From: F1-20-MAGs119 sp041164425
GTDB lineage: Bacteria; Actinomycetota; Acidimicrobiia; Acidimicrobiales; Ilumatobacteraceae
Reading direction: 5' to 3'
Length of the DNA stretch: 22,941 nucleotides
Assembly: GCA_041164425.1 (NCBI GenBank)
Contig: JBEAPO010000121.1
Coordinates: 1-22,941 of the forward strand
Below are positions 14,558 to 22,144 of this stretch, one piece after another. Every line of letters starts with the position of its first letter. Within the stretch, counting starts at the first letter, position 1. The notes beneath the pieces were generated by a model that saw only the letters and a program-made list of their open reading frames with translations, searched no databases and was not told the DNA's origin. The position numbers were made by a program, and so were the translations under genes.

Positions 14558-16741
14558 ATGGTGACACCGCGGGTGAAGGCAGCCGGTGGATTTGCGGCGA
14601 TGAAGTACGTGCTCGCAAAGGGACGCTCGGTCGGCACCGTCGCGCTGTACAGACGTCTGCGCAGCAACAACGCCTGCAAGACGTGTGCGCTGGGTATGGG
14701 CGGCCAACAAGGCGGAATGGTGAACGAGGCCGGCCACTTCCCCGAAGTCTGCAAGAAGTCGGTCCAGGCACAGGCCGCCGACATGGGCAAGACCATCACC
14801 GAGGCCGACCTGCGCCGACTGAGCATCGGCGAACTCAGCGGTTTCACCAGCGCGCAGGCCGAGGCGATGGGACGTCTCACCTTTCCCATCGTCTGCGGAC
14901 CGAACGACACGCACTTCCGTCGTGTGCCGTGGGACGAAGCAATGTGCACCGCGGCCGACGCGTTCACTTCCACCGAGCCCGACCGCTCCTTTTTTTACGC
15001 CAGTGGACGATCCAGTAACGAGGCAGCGTTCCTGATGCAGGTCGTTGCGCGTGCGTACGGCACGAACAACGTGAACAACTGCTCGTACTACTGCCACCAG
15101 GCATCGGGTGTAGCACTGACGTCCATCTACGGCAGCGGCACAGCATCCGTGTCGCTCGACGATCTCGGCACCACCGAGCTCGCTCTCGTGATCGGCGCCA
15201 ACCCCGCAAGCAACCATCCACGCCTCATCACACAACTCATCAACCTGCGTCGGCGTGGCGGCAAGGTGATCGTCATCAACCCGCTCTCGGAGCTGGGCCT
15301 CAAGCGTTTTCGTCTTCCCTCGCAGGCGAAGAGCCTGGTGATCGGGTCGCAGGTCAGCGACCTCTACATCCAGCCGCACATCGGAGGCGACATCGCCCTG
15401 ATGGTCGCTCTTTTGAAGGGCATCATCGAATCGGGCACGGTGAACGAGTCGTACATCGCACAGCACACCGAATCATGGGAAGCGGTACGCGATGCCGCGA
15501 TCGCCACGTCGTGGGGCGACCTCGTCGAACGCAGTGGTGTTGCACGATCCGACATCGACGCCTGCGTGGAACTGCTCGGAACAGCGAAGTCGGCAGTGTT
15601 CATGTGGGCGATGGGCCTCACCCACCACGCCCACGGCGTCGACAACGTGCGCGCGCTCGCGAACGTTGCGATGGCCCGTGGCTTCCTCGGTTCGCCGGGC
15701 AGTGGTCTCATGCCGATTCGCGGGCACTCGAACGTTCAAGGAATCGGCTCCGTCGGGGTATCACCTCAACTGAAGGAGTCGTTCGCAAAGAGCCTGCGCG
15801 AAAAGTACGGGGTCATCGCGTCGACGACACCGGGCATGGACACGTACGCCTGCATGAACGCGGCCCACGAAGGGCGCATCGATGCCGCGCTGATGTTGGG
15901 TGGCAACCTGTGGGGCAGCAACCCCGATTCGCGATGGTCGACCGAAGCGCTGTCCCGTATCGGCACTTCAGTCTCACTGACTACCAAACTGAACCAGGGG
16001 CACTTCAACGGTCGCGCACGCACAACCGTCGTTCTGCCGGTTCTCGCGCGCGATGAAGAGCCTGAGTCGACAACTCAAGAGTCGATGTTCAATTTCGTCC
16101 GACTTTCCGACGGTGGTACCCCGGCTGTCGACGGCGAGATGCGATCCGAGGTGGCCATCCTCTCCGACCTTGCTCAACGCATTCTCCCCCGCGATCGCTT
16201 CGACTGGTCGATGATCACCTCGCACGACTCGCTGCGTCGTGCGATCGCCGACACCGTGCCCGGTTACGGTGCCGTCGGCGGCATCGGAAATACGAAGAAA
16301 GAGTTCGAGATTCCGAACCGCGTCTTCCACGATGGAGTTTTCCCCACTGCCTCCGGTCGCGCGACATTTCGCCGGGTCGCAATACCCGAGATGACCCGTC
16401 CATTCGATGGATTCATGCTGATGACCATCCGTTCGGAGGGTCAGTTCAACTCCGTTGTTTACGACGAAGAAGATCTCTACCGCGGAACCACCCGTCGCGA
16501 CGTCATCATGATGGCCGCCAAAGACATCGCGCTGCTGGGGTTGAACGAAGGTGAGACGGTCACGGTCACCAGCGCGACGGGCAGCCTCGATGTTGTCGTT
16601 GCCGAGGTCGACATTCGCGCCGGGAATGTGGCGATGTACTACCCCGAAGCCAACGTACTCGTCGATCGCACCCTCGACCCCGAGTCGCTGACGCCCGCAT
16701 TTAAGTCGGTTGCCGTCAGAGTCGAACGTCGTGCCGCCTGA
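14558..16741 (+). CDS. FdhF/YdeP-family molybdopterin oxidoreductase
   Basis: 727 residues from ATG 14558, the codon closest to the conserved region; the frame is open further left but only as a shadow of the divergent gene. An N-terminal NACKTCALGMGGQQGGM has only two Cys (40 and 43) in place of the four-Cys cluster motif of formate dehydrogenases, as in the FdhF/YdeP-like group. RSSNEAAFLMQ, the NCSYYCHQASG segment (Cys175/Cys179, a candidate Mo ligand region) and AMGLTHHAHGVDNVRALAN are molybdopterin-binding stretches. A C-terminal MopB_CT domain with IRSEGQFNSVVYDE closes the enzyme. It should carry Mo-bis-MGD; the substrate is unknown. It links functionally, not physically, to modABC about 10 kb away. 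The stop is 6 bp from that of the convergent TetR gene. Confidence 0.88.
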   Translation: MVTPRVKAAGGFAAMKYVLAKGRSVGTVALYRRLRSNNACKTCALGMGGQQGGMVNEAGHFPEVCKKSVQAQAADMGKTITEADLRRLSIGELSGFTSAQAEAMGRLTFPIVCGPNDTHFRRVPWDEAMCTAADAFTSTEPDRSFFYASGRSSNEAAFLMQVVARAYGTNNVNNCSYYCHQASGVALTSIYGSGTASVSLDDLGTTELALVIGANPASNHPRLITQLINLRRRGGKVIVINPLSELGLKRFRLPSQAKSLVIGSQVSDLYIQPHIGGDIALMVALLKGIIESGTVNESYIAQHTESWEAVRDAAIATSWGDLVERSGVARSDIDACVELLGTAKSAVFMWAMGLTHHAHGVDNVRALANVAMARGFLGSPGSGLMPIRGHSNVQGIGSVGVSPQLKESFAKSLREKYGVIASTTPGMDTYACMNAAHEGRIDAALMLGGNLWGSNPDSRWSTEALSRIGTSVSLTTKLNQGHFNGRARTTVVLPVLARDEEPESTTQESMFNFVRLSDGGTPAVDGEMRSEVAILSDLAQRILPRDRFDWSMITSHDSLRRAIADTVPGYGAVGGIGNTKKEFEIPNRVFHDGVFPTASGRATFRRVAIPEMTRPFDGFMLMTIRSEGQFNSVVYDEEDLYRGTTRRDVIMMAAKDIALLGLNEGETVTVTSATGSLDVVVAEVDIRAGNVAMYYPEANVLVDRTLDPESLTPAFKSVAVRVERRAA

Positions 16742-16747
16742 GCGTGG

Positions 16748-17320
16748 CTACGCGAGACCCGACTGCCGACCGACCGCGCGAATGAATGCGCGGAAATCTG
16801 CGACGGGCCCGATCTTTTTCTCGAGCGGACCCTCGATGTAGAGCGTCGCAAAACCGTGGGCTATCGACCACATCGCGGTGGCCCGCGTGCGAATGTCTTC
16901 GATTGACGCAGCATCGTCCAGCCGCGTGCGCACGTGGTCGACGAGCAGATCGAATGCCGCGTCCGCGCACGCCTGCAGCTCGGGTGCGTTCTCCATGTCG
17001 CACAAATCGCTGCGGAACATCACGCGGAAGTGTCCGGGATTCACCAATGCGAACTCGACATAGGCCTCGAGCAACGATTGCGCTTGCTCGTCGGCGGGAA
17101 CCAACAGGGCCTGCGACAACGACTCGCCCAGCCGCGTGAAGCCGTCGAGTGCGATCGCGCGGAAGACGCCGCGGCGGTCGACGAAGTGGTGGTACGGCGC
17201 CTGATGGCTGACCCCCGCGTCGGCTGCCAATTTGCGGAACGACAAGCTGTCGGGGCCGTGTTCGGCGACATGGGCGACCGCAGCACGAAAAATGGTCTCA
17301 CGAAGCGTCGAACTCACCAC
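16748..17320 (-). CDS. TetR/AcrR-family transcriptional regulator
   Basis: 190 residues from a GTG at 17320 (a second GTG follows directly). The helix-turn-helix is LSFRKLAADAGVSHQAPYHHFVDR at about 25-48, the standard TetR recognition region. The C-terminal half includes NPGHFRVMFRSDL and AMWSIAHGFATLYIEG, characteristic of the WHG-containing TetR_C_33 type. The 184-bp spacer to the divergent membrane gene at 17505 would hold its operator, but I see no clear palindrome there. Its target may be that membrane gene or the convergent oxidoreductase; neither is shown. Confidence 0.88.
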   Translation of the reverse strand: MVSSTLRETIFRAAVAHVAEHGPDSLSFRKLAADAGVSHQAPYHHFVDRRGVFRAIALDGFTRLGESLSQALLVPADEQAQSLLEAYVEFALVNPGHFRVMFRSDLCDMENAPELQACADAAFDLLVDHVRTRLDDAASIEDIRTRATAMWSIAHGFATLYIEGPLEKKIGPVADFRAFIRAVGRQSGLA

Positions 17321-17504
17321 ATCGGCACCCTACCGACGCAACATGACATCGTCTAGTTTTTCTTTGAAGTCGTCGGGCGTCATGCGTGCAGTAACCGGAC
17401 GACCTCCCGCAGACCCGTCCGCTGGGACATCAGTGCCGCTTGAAGAAGTTGCGTTGCGTGGCTGTTCGACGCGCGTGAGACTCGACTCAGAGGATCGGAG
17501 ACCA

Positions 17505-17975
17505 ATGTCGACCACCACAGAGCCTATGCAGCCGGCGAGAGCCGACGGAGATGTTCGACTCGCTTGGATGTTTTTTGGTGGGACGTTCGTTGCAGTCATT
17601 CTCAACGGGATCTGGTCGCTCGTCGTCGGTACCGCGTCAATGGGTGGCGATGACGACGACCTTGTCCAAGGTTGGGAGGGTGTCCTCAGGAATCTCCCCG
17701 CCTACCTCTTGTTGGTTGTCGTCGCTTCACTCGGCGTCTGGTTCGCGACGCGCGCGGGCATTCGCAGGTCGCGTGGAGCAAGGTCTGCATTGACAGCAAC
17801 GTCACTCGTTCTGCTTTTCGCACTGAGTTCGGTCACCCGTGATGCATCAGAAGTCGTGATGACGACACGGGCTGCGACCATGGCTTGGGTCACCTTCGCA
17901 GTTGATGCAGCCGTCGTCGGTGCTGTCTTTCTGCTCGCTTCACAAGCGATTCGTCGCGCCCGACACGCTGCCTGA
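17505..17975 (+). CDS. Hypothetical four-helix membrane protein
   Basis: 156 residues from ATG 17505, which has GGAG just upstream (17497-17500). Hydrophobic segments at about 18-43, 65-84, 97-112 and 128-150 predict four helices, with an acidic GGDDDD loop after the first. The frame upstream to 17232 lies inside and across the TetR gene and was rejected as a start. No family was recognised. It is divergent from the TetR gene, so it is a candidate for its control, and is followed 40 bp later by the PhnB-like gene on the same strand. Confidence 0.65.
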   Translation: MSTTTEPMQPARADGDVRLAWMFFGGTFVAVILNGIWSLVVGTASMGGDDDDLVQGWEGVLRNLPAYLLLVVVASLGVWFATRAGIRRSRGARSALTATSLVLLFALSSVTRDASEVVMTTRAATMAWVTFAVDAAVVGAVFLLASQAIRRARHAA

Positions 17976-18015
17976 ACCACCGCGCCTGGCGCAGGCAAGC
18001 AACTAAGGTCGCCCC

Positions 18016-18483
18016 ATGGCTGCAACCGGCATGACTACCTATCTCTGGTTCGACAACCAAGCACTCGAGGCCGCGCAGTTCTACGTCGGGTTGTTTCCCA
18101 ACTCGTACCTCGGCGACATCAGCTATTACCAGGCCGACGCGCAACAGCCCGAAGGTTCCGTGCTCACCGTCGAGTTCGAGATTTTCGGCCAACCCTTTGC
18201 CGCACTCAACGGCGGACCTCAGTTCCCGCACAGCGAGGCAGTGAGTTTCCAGGTGTCCTGCGAGACTCAAGACGACGTCAATCGACTCTGGAACGCGCTC
18301 ATCAGTGACGGTGGTGCCGAGAGCCAATGTGGTTGGTGCAAAGACAAATGGGGCATCAGTTGGCAGATCGTTCCCGTCGCACTCGGACGAGCGTTGAAGG
18401 GCCTCGACGGTTACGACAGCAAATACGCATTCAAGGCAATGATGCAGATGTCGAAGATCGTCATCGCAAAACTTCGGCCCTAG
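18016..18483 (+). CDS. PhnB-like VOC-fold protein (3-demethylubiquinone-9 methyltransferase-like)
   Basis: 155 residues. The sequence TYLWFDNQALEAAQFYVGLFPNSYLGDISYY is the characteristic start of PF06983 proteins, followed by FGQPFAALNGGPQFPHSEAVSFQVSCETQDDVNRLWNAL and CKDKWGISWQIVP. Proteins of this group carry the two-repeat vicinal-oxygen-chelate fold, but their annotated methyltransferase name is unsupported and most have no known reaction. A weak AAGG ribosome site precedes the ATG. It is the first of three VOC-fold genes in 1.9 kb. Confidence 0.88.
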   Translation: MAATGMTTYLWFDNQALEAAQFYVGLFPNSYLGDISYYQADAQQPEGSVLTVEFEIFGQPFAALNGGPQFPHSEAVSFQVSCETQDDVNRLWNALISDGGAESQCGWCKDKWGISWQIVPVALGRALKGLDGYDSKYAFKAMMQMSKIVIAKLRP

Positions 18484-18540
18484 GAGTCACCAGAGCGCAG
18501 CGCTGAACCTTGTGATCGACCAGCGGGCTACCGTTTGGTG

Positions 18541-19383
18541 ATGATCTCTCGGCGCGCGGCGGTCAACTGGCTCCAGTGCGTCCTTGTCATCGTTTTTGCC
18601 TACGCACTCAGCCTCGTGGTCGCGGGCAGCACGGCCCACTCGATGTTCTCATGGTTCGGATTCGGGCCCGAAGCAGCGATCGACACTCAGCCGTTTCGCG
18701 ACTACCTCCGTCTGCCCTACATGGTTCTCGGTGCAGTTATGGCCGGTTGGACCCTTCTCTTGATCCAGTTGGTACGCGGCCCGCTTCGCGAAGGGTTCCG
18801 CTGGGCGTGGCTCTTCAGCGCCGAATCGCTGCTCCTTTGGTTCACCCTCGACACGGGAATGTCGATCGTGCTCGGTTATCCCACCCATGCGTTGTTCAAC
18901 GTTGCGTTTGCGATCGCACTCGGTATCCCTTTGTTGGTTCTTCGCGGAAACACGACCCACGACGGAAAGACAAACCCGGTTGCTCAGCTATTCGAGCCCG
19001 TCGAGTTGCCGAGAATGCGCACCGCGCGGCCAACTGTCGACATCAATCGTGCAATCACATTCTGGACGAAGGTCGTCGGTCTCGAACGTCTCTCACAATT
19101 CGAGGATCATGCGGGTTACGACGGTGCGATCTTCGGCCATCCGCGCGGGTCGTGGGAACTGGAGGTTACACGGCACTCCTCGGGGGCGCCTCTTCCCTCG
19201 CCCACCGACGAAGACATCGTCGCGTTGTATGTTCGCCGCACGACCGCCGACGCCCTGATGACGCGACTCCTGCGTGCGGGGCACCCGCCGGTCGAACACC
19301 CAAACCCCTATTGGAACGCAATGGGGGCATCAGCGCACTGTGATCCTGACGGGTACACGCTCATCGTCTTCCCCACTGACTGA
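18541..19383 (+). CDS. Membrane domain fused to a C-terminal VOC (glyoxalase-like) domain
   Basis: 280 residues from ATG 18541 (in-frame TTG/GTG just before are unlikely). Residues ~1-138 hold four hydrophobic helices (around 9-30, 58-78, 88-113, 117-136) resembling a stand-alone small membrane protein. Residues ~159-280 form a complete VOC domain: RTARPTVDINRAITFWTKVVGLERL, a HAGYDGAIFGHPRGSWELEVTRH core, and a C-terminal DPDGYTLIVFPTD strand with the usual metal-ligand style Glu replaced or shifted. The VOC part starts precisely at an ATG (19015), where free-standing VOC proteins of this type normally begin, which suggests loss of a stop between two adjacent genes. A separate protein from the internal ATG is possible but has no clear ribosome site. 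Confidence 0.72.
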   Translation: MISRRAAVNWLQCVLVIVFAYALSLVVAGSTAHSMFSWFGFGPEAAIDTQPFRDYLRLPYMVLGAVMAGWTLLLIQLVRGPLREGFRWAWLFSAESLLLWFTLDTGMSIVLGYPTHALFNVAFAIALGIPLLVLRGNTTHDGKTNPVAQLFEPVELPRMRTARPTVDINRAITFWTKVVGLERLSQFEDHAGYDGAIFGHPRGSWELEVTRHSSGAPLPSPTDEDIVALYVRRTTADALMTRLLRAGHPPVEHPNPYWNAMGASAHCDPDGYTLIVFPTD

Positions 19384-19436
19384 CCATTCACAAAACGGTC
19401 AATATTCGTTACACCGTGGAAAGCTCGAACTAGACG

Positions 19437-19862
19437 TCACGACTGGTTGATCATCCAGCGTATGCCGAATTGATCTTCGAAGCTTCCCCAATACGCGCCC
19501 CACGGCATGTCCGCCATGCCGGTTGCGTTGGATGAACCGGCCGAGAGTTTGGCGTACAGGTCGTCGGCCTCAGCGCGAGTGTCCGGGTGCAGATTGATCG
19601 AGAAGTTGTTGCCGACACTGATCGAGTGACCAAACGAGGCCATGGCGTCGGTTCCTTCGAGAACGTGTCCACCAAGAATCGGGAGAGCGATGTGAAGAAT
19701 GCAGTTCAGTTCGTCCGCCGAGAGATTCTCGCCGGCAGGACCCATGTCCATGTCGCGAAACCGAACCAAATCAGTGAACTCGCCGCCGAAGACCGAGCGA
19801 TAGAAGGCGAATGCTTCTTCGGTTCGGCCGAGCGTGTTGATATACGTGCTGACTGAAGCCAC
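19437..19862 (-). CDS. PhnB-like VOC-fold protein
   Basis: 141 residues from GTG 19862, chosen because AGGA lies 6 bp upstream and the family starts at VSTYINTLGRTEEAFAFYRSVFGGEF; the longer frame to 19943 adds a non-family leader. Downstream are a GPAGENL loop, ILHIALPILGGHVLEGTDAM, VGNNFSINLHPDTRAEADDLYAKLS and WGAYWGSFEDQFGIRWMIN, a textbook COG2764 (PhnB) sequence. The fold is clear; ligand and reaction are unknown. Convergent with the membrane-VOC fusion gene, 53 bp between stops; a weak TGACC/GGTCA dyad (19381-19401) lies in that gap. Confidence 0.9.
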   Translation of the reverse strand: MASVSTYINTLGRTEEAFAFYRSVFGGEFTDLVRFRDMDMGPAGENLSADELNCILHIALPILGGHVLEGTDAMASFGHSISVGNNFSINLHPDTRAEADDLYAKLSAGSSNATGMADMPWGAYWGSFEDQFGIRWMINQS

Positions 19863-20021
19863 AACGTATCCTACCCAGTCAGCGTGCGCGTCGAACGGGG
19901 TCGAAGAACGAATGCAACCGAGTTTGTGACTAAGCGGCGACACGCCAGCGATCGTTTTTCATAGCTCATCGCGCGTGCAAGATCTCGCGCAAAATTGTTG
20001 CCAACCCCACCAGCGACCCCG

Positions 20022-20411
20022 TCATTGGCAGACGAATGGAGCGTTGACTTCAATGGTTCGCTTGAACTCGACGTTGATGTCCCGTCCGCTGTTGTAAACC
20101 GCCGTGAAATGGTCGATCACGACTAGCTCACCTGTGTCGTAGGGGTTGTCCCAACCTAAAGGCGGATTGGAGTTCCCGTCATTGATTGGCGTGGTGTGCC
20201 ACCAGAAGCCGTCGATGCGAGCCCACTCGATCCCACAGTGGGTATAGAGCATGTAGTCGTACGACTTCCCGATCTCAACTCCAGGCCCGTATGGAGGCTT
20301 GTTGTCCATGTTGGCCGTCGGGGGATCCGTCGCCCCGTCGTCACCAGCGCACGCTGCAAGCATCAGCGCAAGAGAGCAAAAAAGAACCGCTCCTGAACGA
20401 CTTCTCATCAC
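20022..20411 (-). CDS. Hypothetical lipoprotein
   Basis: 129 residues. The N-terminus MMRSRSGAVLFCSLALMLAAC is a lipoprotein signal with an LAAC lipobox (Cys21), followed by a short acidic Thr/Pro spacer. The mature part has a compact pattern that looks conserved, YTHCGIEWARIDGFWW and NPPLGWDNPYDTGELVV, with a second Cys in THCG and a third at the C-terminus. I recall this THCG/GWDNP pattern from unnamed actinobacterial proteins but know no function. It stands at the left edge of the AT-richer region, 32 bp from the first ybaK remnant, and may be native or the outermost cargo. Confidence 0.72.
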   Translation of the reverse strand: MMRSRSGAVLFCSLALMLAACAGDDGATDPPTANMDNKPPYGPGVEIGKSYDYMLYTHCGIEWARIDGFWWHTTPINDGNSNPPLGWDNPYDTGELVVIDHFTAVYNSGRDINVEFKRTIEVNAPFVCQ

Positions 20412-20443
20412 TCGTTGAAACTAGCCCCGCAACCTCTGAGGGC

Positions 20444-20541
20444 TCACCCGCGCTTGAGGTCGGTGATCAAGTCGCCGGCTACGCGCACAACTTCTTCGTG
20501 TGTCCGAACGGCAGAACGCCCTTGTTGGATGAGACAACCCA
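20444..20541 (-). pseudogene. ybaK/EbsC 3'-end fragment, copy 1 (internally deleted)
   Basis: On the minus strand this reads a WVVSSNKGVLPFGH-like start, then jumps to EEVVRVAGDLITDLKRG and a TGA stop. Compared with copies 2 and 3 it lacks 97 bp from the middle, so the two halves are in different frames. It is the most diverged copy and the farthest from the expected intact gene to the right, consistent with being the oldest. Confidence 0.7.
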
Positions 20542-20576
20542 TTGATGCCACCGACTGTGAATTGTCCTTCATCAGC

Positions 20577-21248
20577 TCAATCGAACCGATACCAATGCCC
20601 TTCCGAGACAACCTCGACAACACCATCGACCACAGAAAGAGCAGTCTCATCGTCGATTGCATATGCAGCACAATCAAGTCCGGCAGCCCATTTTCTGGCG
20701 GCAGCCATCGTATTGTCAGGTAGTGACGCATTGTCCAGATGAGGGAAAATCGCGAAATCGACGAGACTGAGTGTGCGGTCGTTGCCGGAGGGTGGTTTCC
20801 ATCCGACAAACTCTTCACCGATACGCGGAGTCAACACCATGCTCCCCGCACTCAAGCCAACCCATACTGTGTTCTTGAGTTCGATAAGCAAGTCGGTGAG
20901 TCCGCACTCTCGCATCCAGTGACACAAGTAGAGAGCATCTCCCCCCGATACGAGCAGTACATCAGCGTTGCGCACACGGGGAACCCATCGCTCCTTGTCA
21001 ATGCTCGGCAACGCGGTTAACTCGATCAATCCAACCGACTTCCAACCAAGTTCGATCATCGGCTGTTCCGAACGCCCAGCGACGAACTCCCACGCATTCT
21101 CACCCGGACCCGCATAGGGATGGCCGTACATCGCGGTTGGAATACACAGCGCTGTGCATTCCTCAATCGGACGACCAAGAAGTTTTATCAATGCATTTCT
21201 AATGGTTGCGTTTCTCACTCCTGCTGAGGTGAGTAGAAATCGATGCAT
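20577..21248 (-). CDS. Peptidase S51 family protein (dipeptidase E-like)
   Basis: 223 residues from ATG 21248; the longer frame upstream overlaps ybaK remnant 2 and is not part of the family. The nucleophile elbow is WVGLSAGSMVLTP (Ser133), preceded by LLVSGGDALYLCHWM and followed by FAIFPHLDN (His170), the order expected for PepE/cyanophycinase-type Ser-His peptidases of PF03575. PepE cleaves Asp-X dipeptides; this group also includes uncharacterised intracellular members. Length matches (~220-235). Codon use and base composition are more AT-rich than the left 19 kb, and the gene sits alone between two ybaK remnants, so horizontal arrival is likely. Confidence 0.88.
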   Translation of the reverse strand: MHRFLLTSAGVRNATIRNALIKLLGRPIEECTALCIPTAMYGHPYAGPGENAWEFVAGRSEQPMIELGWKSVGLIELTALPSIDKERWVPRVRNADVLLVSGGDALYLCHWMRECGLTDLLIELKNTVWVGLSAGSMVLTPRIGEEFVGWKPPSGNDRTLSLVDFAIFPHLDNASLPDNTMAAARKWAAGLDCAAYAIDDETALSVVDGVVEVVSEGHWYRFD

Positions 21249-21316
21249 GTAAACATTTTGCCTTATGCATACTTTTGAACGCGGGTCTTGCCCTGTGACT
21301 GCACGCGGAACTGGCT

Positions 21317-21511
21317 TTAGCCACGTTTGAGATCGGTGACCACGCCACCTGCTACACGCACGATGTTGTTCGGATTCGCACCAAAGTTGTCGTTCCACGT
21401 TCCCGCAGCAGCCCACACCTCGTCGTACTGCAACAGATCCGGATCAACGAACACGCGCAGTTGAGTGCTGTGACCAAACGGAGGAACGCCACCGTTGGTT
21501 TGTGAAACCCA
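21317..21511 (-). pseudogene. ybaK/EbsC 3'-end fragment, copy 2 (195 bp, frame intact)
   Basis: Minus-strand translation is open from WVSQTN through GGVPPFGHSTQLRVFVD, DEVWAAAGTWNDNFG and VRVAGGVVTDLKRG to a TAA stop. This is the C-terminal third of YbaK/EbsC-type deacylases, which hydrolyse mischarged Cys- or Ala-tRNAPro. A stop codon occurs three codons upstream of the first homologous Trp, and no start codon fits, so it is not an expressed gene by itself. Confidence 0.78.
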
Positions 21512-21547
21512 TCGTCAAATGCACCATCTACATGGCACTATTGACGT

Positions 21548-22141
21548 ATGAGTGAAAGCCCCGACGATGACCCAGTCATCATTTCTGTTGCGGCATACAG
21601 TGCGAACCCGATTGCCTATGTAGAGAAGTACGCAACCCATCTACTTGATCGACCCACTCGTTTCGCTTCACTCCTCTCCCCTGGTTCTCATATCCTCGAC
21701 CTTGGCTGTGGACCTGGACGTGATATTCGGATATTCAGCGAAGGAGGGCACAAACCCATAGGTATTGATCTGAATCCTGCGTTCGTCGAAATGGCTAGCC
21801 GACAGGGTGACGTCATACAAGGCGATATTCGAAACAGCAGTTCCATCTTCACACCAACGTCATTCGACGGTGTTTGGGCGCAAGCTTCTCTAGTTCACCT
21901 GCAGAAATCAGAGGTAGAGAAACTTCTCCATGATTTGAGAGATTTACTGAAACCAGATGGTCTCATTTATGCATGTGTACCAGCAACAGGTGAATCAGGA
22001 TGGCTTGACGAGAGCGACGGTCGGCGTTGGTACACAACGTGGCCAGAAGATTCATTCGAAACTGCAGTGAGAACTACTGGTTTTCACATCACCGACGTCA
22101 CGCGTGGCCCATATGTAGAAGTGTGGGCCACCAAAGTCTGA
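21548..22141 (+). CDS. Class I SAM-dependent methyltransferase
   Basis: 197 residues. Motif I is HILDLGCGPGRDI (Asp51 to Gly57), followed by the acidic loop GIDLNPAFVEMA that binds the ribose hydroxyls, a GDIRN motif and the SFDGVWAQASLVHL strand-turn of motif IV. This is a compact Methyltransf_11/25-type enzyme; the substrate is unknown. No Shine-Dalgarno is seen. The gene lies 36 bp after ybaK remnant 2 and ends 3 bp before remnant 3, so it fills its interval almost completely, as expected for a one-gene cargo unit. Codon use is AT-richer than the left part. Confidence 0.9.
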   Translation: MSESPDDDPVIISVAAYSANPIAYVEKYATHLLDRPTRFASLLSPGSHILDLGCGPGRDIRIFSEGGHKPIGIDLNPAFVEMASRQGDVIQGDIRNSSSIFTPTSFDGVWAQASLVHLQKSEVEKLLHDLRDLLKPDGLIYACVPATGESGWLDESDGRRWYTTWPEDSFETAVRTTGFHITDVTRGPYVEVWATKV

Positions 22142-22144
22142 TGA

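Noticed and set aside
14246..15466. 406-codon minus-strand frame opposite the molybdoenzyme
   Set aside because: Val/Asp/Arg-rich shadow of FdhF with no domain and no plausible ribosome site.
14558..16741. True formate dehydrogenase alpha subunit
   Set aside because: It lacks the four-Cys cluster motif and neighbouring partner genes; the FdhF/YdeP-like group of unknown substrate is the safer call.
19381..19401. Terminator at TGACC/GGTCA between the VOC genes
   Set aside because: Only a 5-bp stem with an 11-base loop and no T-run; too weak to call.
20541..20818. Coding gene of 124 residues joining the peptidase end to ybaK remnant 1
   Set aside because: It is antisense-frame noise of the peptidase gene that happens to read into the second half of the fragment after its frameshift.
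21539..21544. Promoter -10 TATTGA just upstream of the methyltransferase
   Set aside because: It is only 4 bp from the ATG, so transcription would begin inside the gene, and no matching -35 was seen.
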